The position numbers and the translations under genes were made by a program. A stretch of DNA of 8,171 nt. Source: Candidatus Sumerlaeota bacterium. Its GTDB lineage: Bacteria; Sumerlaeota; T1SED10-198M. The stretch is taken from positions 1 through 8,171 of the forward strand of contig PWGE01000401.1 of assembly GCA_003554345.1 (NCBI GenBank), read 5' to 3'. The notes under the pieces were generated by a model. The model made no database searches, was not told where the DNA came from, and saw only the letters and a list, made by a program, of their open reading frames with translations. This document shows, piece after piece, positions 1 through 6,040 of this stretch (its first letter is position 1; every line of letters starts with the position of its first letter).

Positions 1-700
1 AAAAAGTATATGCCATTCCACCTCCGATGATCAGTTTATCAACCAGTTTGCCCAGGTTTTGAATGACATCAATTTTTCCTGAAATTTTTGCTCCCCCCAG
101 GATGGCAACATACGGATGTTCAGGACTGGAAATTGCTTTGCCAAGATACTCTACCTCTTTATCCATCAGCAAACCAACGGCACGTGCGTTTTCAGGGAAG
201 TGTGTGGCCAGCCCGTAAGTGGAAGCATGAGCTCTGTGAGAGGTGCCAAATGCATCGTTGACATACAGGTCTGCTCCGTTTTCAGCCAGGGCTTTTGCAA
301 AATCCTTATGATTCTTTGTTTCTTCCTTATAATGAAAACGAATATTTTCCAGGAGTAAAATGTCATTTTTCTGGAGCGAAGAGACCTTTTCCTGGCCCTC
401 TGAGCCGATGCAGTCGGAAACAAACTTTACACTGGCATCAGGTAAAAGTTCCTGCAAGCGTTCTGCAGCCGGTTTTAAAGACAGTTTGGGGTCGGGTCCT
501 TCCTTGGGTCTTCCCAGATGAGAGCCCAGAATGGGAATACCGCCCTGTTCTACCACATACTTGATGGTGGGTAAAGCAGCACGAATCCTGGCATCATCAG
601 TGATATTCTGGTTCTCATCAAGAGGGACGTTAAAATCGACCCGAATGAAAACTTTCTTAACTGACAGTGCCAGGTCTTTTACAGTTTTCTTTTTTTTCAT
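1..700 (-). CDS. pgk: Phosphoglycerate kinase, N-terminal part (3' end outside window)
   Basis: Reversible transfer of phosphate between 1,3-bisphosphoglycerate and ADP in cytosolic glycolysis/gluconeogenesis. The minus strand from ATG at 700 reads open for 233 codons to the window edge; family members are about 390-400 residues, so roughly 60% is present. Seen in order: RVDFNVPLD (residues 20-28) with the substrate-binding Arg, Asp and Asn; TDDARIR (34-40); SHLGRPK (60-66); [13 protein letters not shown] (115-127); [14 protein letters not shown] (148-161), the 3-phosphoglycerate-binding segment; and [15 protein letters not shown] (199-213) with the lysines that contact nucleotide, followed by [10 protein letters not shown] at the edge. 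This covers the whole N-terminal substrate domain and the start of the nucleotide domain. The start is fixed by an AAGGAG seven bases upstream. No frameshift or stop is seen. It is divergent from the CapK-like gene. In many bacteria gap or tpiA lie next to pgk, but neither is visible here. Confidence 0.96.
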   Translation of the reverse strand, partial: MKKKKTVKDLALSVKKVFIRVDFNVPLDENQNITDDARIRAALPTIKYVVEQGGIPILGSHLGRPKEGPDPKLSLKPAAERLQELLPDASVKFVSDCIGSEGQEKVSSLQKNDILLLENIRFHYKEETKNHKDFAKALAENGADLYVNDAFGTSHRAHASTYGLATHFPENARAVGLLMDKEVEYLGKAISSPEHPYVAILGGAKISGKIDVIQNLGKLVDKLIIGGGMAYTF

Positions 701-707
701 AATCCTA

Positions 708-713
708 CTCCTT
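708..713 (-). promoter_or_regulatory. Shine-Dalgarno site of pgk
   Basis: On the minus strand AAGGAG lies seven bases before the ATG at 700, a near-ideal ribosome binding site. It decides the pgk start in favour of the MKKKK N-terminus. No convincing -35/-10 pair for pgk was found just upstream. Confidence 0.8.
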
Positions 714-1104
714 TTTCGTTTTTATTGTTGTAACTACTCGAAATTATTTCTGGCAGTTATATTGAGCGGTTTCTTGTGTGGCTGGATTGCCTTCTTTGTT
801 CTGAATGTCCTCTCATAGAGATTCTCAAACTTATTGATACACCTTATTTACGCAACTTCCTTTCTTTACCACTATAATTTCAACATATACAACAGGACAA
901 TGATTAGTTATATTCTATCATTCTATTGTATTAACTCAAAAGATGAGGAAGTGAATGTAGGGGATAATGATGGCGTGATATTTTTTTGCCATTATAAAGG
1001 GTTGAAGATCGTGAAAGAGTGGTTTGGGGGTTTGAAGACTTTTGTTTCTTTTATATACCAGGAAAAATAACCATCAACTAAAAATATTTTACTGGTTTTG
1101 TATA
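714..1104. other. Divergent intergenic region without a supported gene
   Basis: About 390 bases between the pgk leader and the promoter candidate of the CapK-like gene. It is AT-rich and holds a TTG-initiated open frame (834-1070, plus strand) with no ribosome binding site, no recognisable domain and a low-complexity Tyr/Ile/Phe-rich composition, so it is not called. No RNA gene, terminator hairpin or repeat from the other intergenic regions was recognised here. A promoter for pgk must lie in this stretch or in an upstream gene. Confidence 0.5.
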
Positions 1105-1132
1105 TTGATAATATACCGGGCAATTGTATCAT
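1105..1132 (+). promoter_or_regulatory. Candidate sigma-70-type promoter for the CapK-like ligase
   Basis: TTGATA (1105-1110, five of six matches to TTGACA) is followed after 16 bases by TATCAT (1127-1132, five of six matches to TATAAT). The start would fall near 1139, leaving a leader of about 20 bases before the ATG at 1159. Such a short leader fits the weak Shine-Dalgarno signal there. This is inferred from consensus match only, in AT-rich DNA where chance matches are common. Confidence 0.4.
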
Positions 1133-1158
1133 GTTAAAATATTTACAACGCTGGACAT

Positions 1159-2451
1159 ATGATGAATTTTGGTAAAACTTTTATTTATCCTAATGCTTTG
1201 ATAACTGCCCATAATCTGGCAAAAAATTTTCCTTATCCCAGGGATTCTATAGAGTCAATCCAGTTCAAAAAACTGAAAAGACTGCTCTGTTATGCTTACC
1301 GGAATATTCGTTTTTACCGTAATAGAATGAATGATGCAGGGTTTTCTCCTTTTGAGTTTAATGATATGGAGGAATTTCAAAAGTTACCGGTACTTACTAA
1401 AGAGGAATATAAATCCTACGTCGAAAAAGAAGTCTCTGTGAATCCAGAAAAATATGATGGGTGGTATAAAGAGAGTACCAGCGGTTCAACCGGCACGCCC
1501 ATGCAGGTATACAGAACATGGCGGGAAAGATCCTATTCCATAGCCAAATGGATTAGAGCCATACAGCTTAATGGTTATTCTTTTACATTTAAAACCTGTT
1601 ATGGAGGGTATCTCAGGAAGAATAACCCGGATTCGTGGATACAAGCTTTGGGTATTGGCAGGAGAAAATCAATAAGCTTTATGGGTCCTCTCGATGTAAT
1701 GATTGAGGAATATAAAGAGGCTGAACCAGATTTCTTTTATGCAAATAAAACTCATATATTTTTAATGGCCAGGGAGATTATGAGACAGAATATCCAGATA
1801 AAACAACCTTCTTTGTATGCTGTTGCTTCTGAAACACTTGATGAAAATTCCAGGGCAGTAATTCAAAGAGTCTTCGGCACTTCTAACATGTTTGAAGTTT
1901 ATGGAGCTATAGAACTGGGGGGCAACCTGGCATTTCAGATGAAAGGAAGAGATGGATTATATTTCAGTCATGATACTGATATTCTTGAACTTGATAACAA
2001 CGGAACAATGAATAACAGAGAAGGCTTCAGTATCGTTACTGATCTGCATATATGGTCTTTTCCCCTTATAAGGTATCGGTTAGGCGACTGGCTCGAAATG
2101 GAAAAAGAGAACGACGATTTTTTTTCCATCATAAAAAGGATCCGGGGACGGGAAGAAGATCTGATATATTTGCCCAACGGCAAAAAATTACCCTATCTTC
2201 ATTTTTCAGTGATTATGCGCGACTATCCGCATGTTCAACAGTTCAGAATAATTCAGGAGGATATCAAGAGTATAAAAATACAACTTGTATTGCAAGACAG
2301 GCGGGAAATAACAGATATTCAAAAAACTCTTACAAAAAAACTCTCGTCTTTATTAGAATGTGATATGTATTGCCATTTTGAATTTCCGGAACAGTTATTA
2401 CCGGATCCCAATGGCAAACTGAGGATGGTCATCAATAAACTTGACAGGTAA
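1159..2451 (+). CDS. CapK/PaaK-type adenylate-forming ligase (phenylacetate-CoA ligase family)
   Basis: A 430-residue member of the ANL adenylating superfamily, in the branch holding phenylacetate-CoA ligases and the capsule protein CapK. The family activates a carboxylate with ATP as acyl-AMP; the substrate here is unknown. Motifs in order: phosphate-binding loop STSGSTGTP (106-114); EVYGAIELGG (246-255), matching the YGxTE core with Ile before the Glu; RYRLGD (305-310) with the ribose-binding Asp; hinge RIRGREED (327-334); and C-terminal PNGKLR (417-422), whose Lys420 fits the catalytic lysine. All core motifs are present and the length is normal, so the enzyme looks intact. Two ATGs are adjacent (1159, 1162); only a weak GGA lies upstream, too close to be a good ribosome site, so either may be used. 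No signal peptide or membrane segment is seen: cytosolic. CapK-like ligases are often found in polysaccharide clusters, and wecE downstream is consistent with this, but they are not adjacent. An aromatic acid-CoA ligase remains possible. Confidence 0.87.
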   Translation: MMNFGKTFIYPNALITAHNLAKNFPYPRDSIESIQFKKLKRLLCYAYRNIRFYRNRMNDAGFSPFEFNDMEEFQKLPVLTKEEYKSYVEKEVSVNPEKYDGWYKESTSGSTGTPMQVYRTWRERSYSIAKWIRAIQLNGYSFTFKTCYGGYLRKNNPDSWIQALGIGRRKSISFMGPLDVMIEEYKEAEPDFFYANKTHIFLMAREIMRQNIQIKQPSLYAVASETLDENSRAVIQRVFGTSNMFEVYGAIELGGNLAFQMKGRDGLYFSHDTDILELDNNGTMNNREGFSIVTDLHIWSFPLIRYRLGDWLEMEKENDDFFSIIKRIRGREEDLIYLPNGKKLPYLHFSVIMRDYPHVQQFRIIQEDIKSIKIQLVLQDRREITDIQKTLTKKLSSLLECDMYCHFEFPEQLLPDPNGKLRMVINKLDR

Positions 2452-2478
2452 ATAGGTTTTTGTAAATGTTAACTATAC

Positions 2479-2820
2479 ATGAAAATTAATACTGCATAAA
2501 GACATTCCCAGGTTGGTGATGGGCTGTGCTATTGTAGAAATAATAACCTGGGACCGGGTTTTTTAGAATCGGTGTATGAAAAAACGATGATAATTGCCTT
2601 ATAACAGGCTGGACTGCAGGTTGAAAAGCAGTATCCTGTTAAAGTGTTTTTCAGGGAAACCAGTGTAGGAGACTTTTATACGGACCTGCTTGTTGAAGAA
2701 AAAGTGACTGTTGAATTAAAAGTTGTAAAATCTCTTATGCCTGAACACAGGGCTCAGGTTATCAGTTATTTAAAAGCTATAGAAAAAGAAGTTGGACTAT
2801 TGATACATGCTAGTAATTGA
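2479..2820 (+). pseudogene. Decayed GxxExxY-family gene (PDDEXK-like)
   Basis: Translating in pieces gives a clear GxxExxY protein: MKIN, then LHKDI...VMGCAI, then NNLGPGFLESVYEK (2542-2583), then QAGLQVEKQYPV, GDFYTDLLVEEKVTVELK, and SLMPEHRAQVISYLKAIEKEVGLLI, ending at TGA 2818-2820. The signature G-P-G-x-L-E-S-V-Y-E and the D-LLVE-K-VELK segment are the family hallmarks; the family is placed among PDDEXK nuclease-like folds, and its function is not established. It is broken by a frameshift near 2491, a net one-base loss between about 2534 and 2541 just before the GxxExxY motif, and an in-frame TAA at 2602-2604. The 3' half after 2605 is still clean, which suggests fairly recent decay. It lies 27 bases after the CapK-like gene with no good ribosome site. 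Repair by recoding is very unlikely with three lesions. Confidence 0.85.
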
Positions 2821-3095
2821 CCATTGGAATACAATATATTGAACCGAAATAAAGAAAACCATCTAAAAAATCAATAAATTATATTTATGATAAGCAATTC
2901 GGTATCTACTCAAGAGGAAAAAGCATTTTATGTTAGAAACCTGAGTCTTATTTCGTTTGATAAGATTCACCTGTTTCAAAATATAAAATGTCCGTTCTTT
3001 TTTCTTTTTCCGGGCAATTCTTATTCTGTCTCTCTCAACAATATAGGTTCGAAGATCGGTTCTTATCAATTTTATTTGTCATCGATATCTGGTGG

Positions 3096-3124
3096 TCTTA
3101 TCCTGTCTATTCTTCCCATCGATG
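3096..3124 (+). repeat. Degenerate ATCCTGT...ATCGATG repeat, copy a
   Basis: Contains CTTATCCTGTCTATTCTTCC followed by CATCGATG. It resembles the reverse complement of 5618-5650 (CTTATCCTCTTCATCCTG then TTAATCGATG) and is one of five related copies in the window, in both orientations. Confidence 0.5.
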
Positions 3125-3233
3125 TTGAAAATCCGGCTTCTTATCTGTCTTCAGATATTTCTTATCTAGCATACCCTGTACATCAATTTTCAAACCTCAG
3201 TTCTTTGACTTATTCTTTCTTTTTCAGCAATTT

Positions 3234-3259
3234 CATCCTGTCTATCCTGCAAATCGAGG
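3234..3259 (+). repeat. Degenerate ATCCTGT repeat, copy b
   Basis: CATCCTGTCTATCCTGCAAATCGAGG-type sequence, with two ATCCTG units nine bases apart followed by an ATCGA-like end, matching the organisation of the other copies at 3096, 3761 and (reverse) 5618. Confidence 0.45.
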
Positions 3260-3382
3260 CTCTATCAGAAGTCAGAATACAGAATTCAGTATTCAGTAGT
3301 AAGAACAGGCAAAGAAATATTGGGTTTAATGGTTATTAGACAAAATAAAATATGTGGACTCTTTTTTCTGTCTTCCTGCAAG

Positions 3383-3397
3383 TCCGCCTCTGGCGGA
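3383..3397. repeat. Palindrome TCCGCC-TCT-GGCGGA, copy 1
   Basis: Perfect 6-bp stem with a 3-base loop. It is preceded by CTTCCTGCAAG, where the other copies have CTTCCTGAAAG. No T-run follows directly on either strand, so it is not a standard intrinsic terminator. Confidence 0.75.
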
Positions 3398-3423
3398 TTG
3401 GCGTCTTTGCGAGCTCCTACCCT

Positions 3424-3716
3424 GCGTGAGACAATCTTATTTCTGAGGTTTGCTACTCTTCCTCTGCTTCTCTTTTCCAAAAGCTTATTATTTTCTCCGC
3501 GATCTTGCAGGTATCTGTCTGTATTTAAATTCCGTTATGTCTTCTTTGCGACTTTGCGAACTTTGCGTGAGACAATCTTACTCTGGTATTCTTCTCTCTT
3601 TCCCAAAAGCTTATTATCTTCTTGGCGATCTTGTAAGTATTTACCGGGATTAAATGAGACTGTTCTGCATCCATTTTATTTGGATCTTCCTGAAAGTCCG
3701 CCTCTGGCGGATTTGC
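3424..3716 (+). repeat. Direct repeat, 293 bp, copy 1
   Basis: Aligns without any net gap to 4027-4319 at a constant offset of 603 bases. By hand I count about 14 differences, most clustered at 3486-3507. The last 110 or so bases (about 3606-3716) are identical in both copies. It spans modules C, A, C and the palindrome B. Confidence 0.9.
3697..3711. repeat. Palindrome TCCGCC-TCT-GGCGGA, copy 2
   Basis: Identical 15-base palindrome within direct repeat copy 1, preceded by CTTCCTGAAAG and followed by TTTGCGCCTTTGCGTGA. Confidence 0.75.
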
Positions 3717-3760
3717 GCCTTTGCGTGATGTTTTCTTATTTCTGTGGCTTGTTTTTCTTT

Positions 3761-3800
3761 ATCCCTATCCTGTATATCCTGTTCATCCTGTTAAATTTTA
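3761..3800 (+). repeat. Degenerate ATCCTGT repeat, copy c
   Basis: Three ATCCTG units at roughly ten-base spacing (CTATCCTGTATATCCTG, then TTCATCCTGTTAAATTTTA). This is the cleanest copy of the family seen also at 3096, 3234 and, reversed, 5555 and 5618. Confidence 0.6.
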
Positions 3801-3861
3801 TCTTTTCTTTAATTTTTCTCTCTTATCTCTCTTTTCCAAAAGATATTTATCTTCCTGAAAG

Positions 3862-3876
3862 TCCGCCTCTGGCGGA
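3862..3876. repeat. Palindrome TCCGCC-TCT-GGCGGA, copy 3
   Basis: Identical palindrome. It lies inside a 58-base segment (3851-3908) that recurs exactly at 4289-4346. Confidence 0.75.
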
Positions 3877-4026
3877 TTTGCATCTCCTTTGCGTAACTTT
3901 GCGTGAGAAATTCTTATTCTGGTCTTCTTATCTGCCCCCCGAAATTTTTATCTCTTCTCCGAGTTCTTGGTGGTATTTGCCTGTATTTAAATTCCGTTCT
4001 GTTTTCTTTGCGACTTTGCGAGCTTT

Positions 4027-4319
4027 GCGTGAGGCAATCTTATTCCTGAGGTTTGCTACTCTTCCTCTGCTTCTCTTTTCCAAAAGCTTTTTGTCTTATT
4101 TGCGGTCTTGGAGGTATCTGTCTGTATTTATATTCCGTTCTGTCTTCTTTGCGACTTTGCGAGCTTTGCGTGAGACAATCTTACTCTGGTATTCTTCTCT
4201 CTTTTCCAAAAGCTTATTATCTTCTTGGCGATCTTGTAAGTATTTACCGGGATTAAATGAGACTGTTCTGCATCCATTTTATTTGGATCTTCCTGAAAGT
4301 CCGCCTCTGGCGGATTTGC
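4027..4319 (+). repeat. Direct repeat, 293 bp, copy 2
   Basis: Second copy of 3424-3716, ending 70 bases before the wecE start. The identical distal part suggests a recent duplication or gene conversion. The 603-base offset is a multiple of three, so an incidental open frame continues through both copies. Confidence 0.9.
4300..4314. repeat. Palindrome TCCGCC-TCT-GGCGGA, copy 4
   Basis: Identical palindrome at the end of direct repeat copy 2, 74 bases before wecE. It lies in the 58-base segment 4289-4346, which matches 3851-3908 exactly. Confidence 0.75.
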
Positions 4320-4377
4320 ATCTCCTTTGCGTAACTTTGCGTGAGACAATCTTTTCCCGGTCTTTTCCTGACTCCTT

Positions 4378-4383
4378 GAAGGA
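4378..4383 (+). promoter_or_regulatory. Shine-Dalgarno site of wecE
   Basis: GAAGGA five bases before the ATG at 4389. It fixes the wecE start at MRIPFNKP, which aligns with the known N-terminus of WecE proteins (MIPFN). No clear promoter was recognised between it and the repeat array. Confidence 0.75.
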
Positions 4384-4388
4384 TATTT

Positions 4389-5528
4389 ATGCGTATACCA
4401 TTTAACAAACCCTATTTTACCGGCAAAGAGACCCAATATATTGAAGATGCCGTTCAATCCGGCAAGATATCCGGTGATGGTAAGTATACCATGAAGTGTC
4501 ACCGGTTTTTCGAAGATCGTTATGGTTTTCATAAGGTGCTTTTAACCACCTCCTGTACAGATGCCCTTGAAATGGCGGCTATACTCATTGATATACAACC
4601 CGGCGACGAAGTGATCGTGCCTTCTTATACCTTTGTTTCCACTGCCAATGCCTTTGTATTGCGTGGTGCGAAGATTGTCTTTGCAGACAGCCACCCGGAT
4701 CATCCTGGCATAAATGAAGAGGAGATTGAAAAATGTATTACTCCACGCACTCGTGCTGTCGTGGCGATGCATTATGCCGGTAGAGCCTGTAATATGGATA
4801 AGATTAATTCCCTTGCTGAAAAATACGGGCTCTATGTTATTGAAGACGCTGCGCAGGCGATAGACAGTTATTATAATGGGAAGCCCCTGGGTTCTTTCGG
4901 TCACCTTGCTGCATTTTCTTTTCATGAAACAAAGAATATCATTTCAGGTGAAGGAGGCATGCTTGTTATTAATGACGAACGTCTCGTGGAGCGCGCTGAA
5001 ATAATAAGGGAAAAAGGAACTAACCGTTCTGCCTTTTTTAGAGGCGAGGTGGATAAATATGGATGGGTGGATATCGGCTCTTCTTTTTTACCATCCGATA
5101 TCATAGCCGCAGTACTCTATGCCCAGCTGCAAAATATTGACCTTATCCAGTCAAGGCGCCGAGAAATATGGAATGATTACGATAAACTCCTTAATCCACT
5201 GGCTCAACAGGGATTCATAACAACTCCTTATTATCCCCCCGGTACTACCAACAATGGGCATATATATTATCTGGTCTGTCGTTCAGGAAAAGAACGAGAT
5301 GAACTCATGACCCACCTCAAAGAACAGGGTATATTAGCCGTATTTCATTACCTTTCTCTTCATCGATCACTGTATTACCGGGATAAACATGATGGACGAA
5401 CATTACCCAATGCCGATAGATTTTCAGACTGCTTACTACGCCTTCCCTTTTATTTCCAATTAAAAGAAAAGGAAATACAGTATATTTCAAGACAGATTAA
5501 TGAATTTTATAAAAGAAGACTCCTCTGA
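4389..5528 (+). CDS. wecE: dTDP-4-amino-4,6-dideoxygalactose transaminase (WecE/RffA type)
   Basis: PLP-dependent DegT/DnrJ/EryC1-family aminotransferase. WecE converts dTDP-4-keto-6-deoxyglucose to dTDP-4-amino-4,6-dideoxygalactose (Fuc4N) using glutamate, a cytosolic step for enterobacterial common antigen and related glycans. The 379 residues match the E. coli enzyme (about 376) closely along the whole length. Examples are KVLLTTSCTDALEMAA (49-64), IQPGDEVIVPSYTFVSTANA (69-88), HYAGRAC (128-134), IEDAAQ (151-156, Asp153 at the pyridine nitrogen), FSFHETKN (176-183, Lys182 forming the PLP Schiff base), GEGG (187-190), AEIIREKGTNRSAFFRG (203-219), VDKYGWVDIGSS (221-232) and AVFHYLSLH (317-325). 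It is complete, with no signal peptide. The other genes of the dTDP-sugar route (rmlA, rmlB, an acetyltransferase) are not in the window, and repeat DNA lies on both sides, so it looks solitary. A closely related aminotransferase with a different sugar product is possible but less likely given the similarity. Confidence 0.92.
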   Translation: MRIPFNKPYFTGKETQYIEDAVQSGKISGDGKYTMKCHRFFEDRYGFHKVLLTTSCTDALEMAAILIDIQPGDEVIVPSYTFVSTANAFVLRGAKIVFADSHPDHPGINEEEIEKCITPRTRAVVAMHYAGRACNMDKINSLAEKYGLYVIEDAAQAIDSYYNGKPLGSFGHLAAFSFHETKNIISGEGGMLVINDERLVERAEIIREKGTNRSAFFRGEVDKYGWVDIGSSFLPSDIIAAVLYAQLQNIDLIQSRRREIWNDYDKLLNPLAQQGFITTPYYPPGTTNNGHIYYLVCRSGKERDELMTHLKEQGILAVFHYLSLHRSLYYRDKHDGRTLPNADRFSDCLLRLPFYFQLKEKEIQYISRQINEFYKRRLL

Positions 5529-5554
5529 AAATAATACCCTGGAAAAGAGGTTTT

Positions 5555-5586
5555 ACATCGATGATACGGGGATGAAGTCGAGATAA
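5555..5586 (-). repeat. Degenerate ATCCTGT repeat, copy d (reversed)
   Basis: The reverse strand reads CTTATCTCGACTTCATCCCC then GTATCATCGATG, a diverged version of 5618-5650 lying 32 bases away in the same orientation. Confidence 0.4.
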
Positions 5587-5617
5587 GTCCAGAAAAAAGA
5601 AAAAACCAGAAAAATTT

Positions 5618-5650
5618 GCATCGATTAACAGGATGAAGAGGATAAGGACC
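5618..5650 (-). repeat. Degenerate ATCCTGT repeat, copy e (reversed)
   Basis: The reverse strand reads GGTCCTTATCCTCTTCATCC then TGTTAATCGATGC. It matches copy a at 3096-3124 in organisation but points the other way. Confidence 0.55.
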
Positions 5651-5768
5651 TCAGAAAAATCTGCAAGAATCAGATTTTAAAGAAAAACAATGTGAAAAAT
5701 AAAGAAAACCAGGAAAAAAATTCACTCTTCCCGGTATCTTCTTCAGTAACACATAAATTTTCATGATT

Positions 5769-5803
5769 GGTGGCGCTGATGTCCGCATCAGCGTGAGGAA
5801 CTC
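5769..5803 (+). repeat. Hairpin module L1 (GGTGG-hairpin-TGAGGAACTC)
   Basis: GGTGG, then perfect stem CGCTGATG / CATCAGCG (5774-5781 and 5786-5793) with loop TCCG, then TGAGGAACTC. Flanks are shared with modules L2, R1 and R2, but the stem sequence differs. Confidence 0.8.
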
Positions 5804-5881
5804 CTCTGAAAATAGACCCTACAAAATATAGTATACGTCGCTATAAAAACTTTCACTTCATGAGTGTATTTCTGCTTTCCC

Positions 5882-5940
5882 GGGAGCGCCGATCCCCGAC
5901 TTACAGTTCACTCTGGCGGAATCGGCATCTTATTCTTATT
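5882..5940 (+). repeat. 59-base core of the inverted repeat, left copy
   Basis: Begins GGGAGCGCCGATC and ends GGCATCTTATTCTTATT. It can fold: GCCGAT (5888-5893) pairs with ATCGGC (5921-5926), and inside it CCG (5896-5898) with CGG (5917-5919). The reverse-complement copy is 7932-7990, with one mismatch. Confidence 0.88.
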
Positions 5941-6000
5941 CTGAAAGTTCACTATGGCGGTATCGGCATCTTATTCTGAAAATTCACTCCGGCAAATTCA
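5905..6000 (+). repeat. Short tandem units AGTTCACTCTGGCGGAATCGGC
   Basis: Three successive, progressively diverged units start at 5905, 5946 and 5981 (spacing 41 and 35). The second reads AGTTCACTATGGCGGTATCG and the third AATTCACTCCGGCAAATTC. The right copy of the inverted repeat has only one such unit. Confidence 0.65.
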
Positions 6001-6005
6001 TCACA

Positions 6006-6040
6006 GGTGGTGCCAGTCCTGGCGCTGGCGTGAGGAACTA
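6006..6040 (+). repeat. Hairpin module L2
   Basis: GGTGG, imperfect hairpin 6011-6030 (TGCCAGTC / CGCTGGCG, using two G-T pairs, with one end mismatch), then TGAGGAACTA. On the minus strand it begins with the phosphodiesterase stop codon, so the transcript would carry this hairpin right after the stop. No T-run follows. Confidence 0.7.

Larger units (their letters stand above)
2821..3372. other. Pyrimidine-rich intergenic DNA with degenerate repeats
   Basis: About 550 bases without a supported gene. The plus strand is rich in T and C and stays open over long stretches, giving Ser/Leu/Phe-rich conceptual peptides without domain, signal or ribosome site. It holds two degenerate ATCCTGT-type repeats (3096-3124 and 3234-3259) and a near-palindromic stretch at 3274-3296 (GAATACAGAATTCAGTATTC with flanks). 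This kind of AGAATACAGAATTCAGTATTCAG sequence is common as scattered intergenic repeat DNA in many environmental bacteria. Confidence 0.55.
3373..4353. repeat. Modular repeat array between the GxxExxY pseudogene and wecE
   Basis: Nearly 1 kb built from a few recurring modules. Module A, TTTGCGACTTTGCGAGCTTT then GCGTGAGACAATCTTA, occurs seven times in variants at 3401-3439, 3545-3580, 3712-3738, 3877-3916, 4007-4042, 4148-4183 and 4315-4353. Module B is the palindrome TCCGCCTCTGGCGGA (four copies). Module C, CTTTTCCAAAAGCTT or close variants, occurs near 3471, 3597, 3831, 4073 and 4198. A further block with CTGTATTTAAATTCCGTTCT precedes module A at about 3495, 3957 and 4097. The strand bias to pyrimidines keeps long frames open on the plus strand, but the peptides are only translated repeats, so it is treated as non-coding. 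No transposase is present. Similar TTTGCG/GCGTGAG intergenic repeats are found scattered in many environmental bacterial genomes. Confidence 0.85.
5529..5766. other. Intergenic DNA 3' of wecE with reversed ATCCTGT repeats
   Basis: About 240 purine-rich bases with no gene. Two degenerate repeats of the family seen in the wecE upstream region lie here in reverse orientation (5555-5586 and 5618-5650). A weak 5-bp inverted repeat, CCTCT/AGAGG with TTTT after it (5522-5554), overlaps the end of wecE and is too poor to call a terminator. Confidence 0.5.
5767..6040 (+). repeat. Composite inverted repeat, left copy
   Basis: Organised as hairpin module L1 (5769-5803), a diverged spacer starting CTGAAAATAGACCCTACAAA, a 59-base core (5882-5940), two further partial copies of the core's 3' part, and hairpin module L2 (6006-6040). 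The reverse complement of 7891-8102 has the same order: module, CTGAAAATAAACTCTACAAA spacer, core, module. The cores match at 58 of 59 positions (CCCC versus CTCC at the single difference). The left copy is about 60 bases longer because of the internal tandem units. Its last three bases form the stop codon of the phosphodiesterase gene. Confidence 0.88.

Noticed and set aside
116-818. Several overlapping open frames on both strands over the left end
   Set aside because: Over 1-700 they are shadows of pgk, whose minus-strand frame carries the family motifs; none has a ribosome site or domain, and the part past 700 is only the tail of one of them.
834-1070. 78-codon plus-strand open frame starting with TTG
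   Set aside because: No ribosome binding site, no recognisable motif, low-complexity Tyr/Ile/Phe-rich composition in AT-rich intergenic DNA.
3044-3060. GGTTCGA string resembling a tRNA T-loop
   Set aside because: The flanking bases do not form a T-stem, and no acceptor or anticodon stem can be assembled around it.
2887-3339. 150-codon plus-strand open frame
   Set aside because: Ser/Leu/Phe-rich translation of pyrimidine-rich DNA that includes recognised intergenic repeats (3096, 3234, 3271); no ribosome site or domain.
3373-4353. Possible CRISPR array because of many repeated units
   Set aside because: Units vary in length and spacing, the material between them is itself repeated and not unique spacers, and no cas gene is present.
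4128-4532. 134-codon minus-strand open frame across the array and the wecE 5' end
   Set aside because: Its first part is antisense to wecE and its remainder is translated repeat modules (SHAKLRKGDANPPEADFQED-like), a known kind of spurious peptide.
5522-5554. CCTCT...AGAGG followed by TTTT as a wecE terminator
   Set aside because: Only a five-base stem with a 19-base loop overlapping the last codons; too weak to distinguish from chance.
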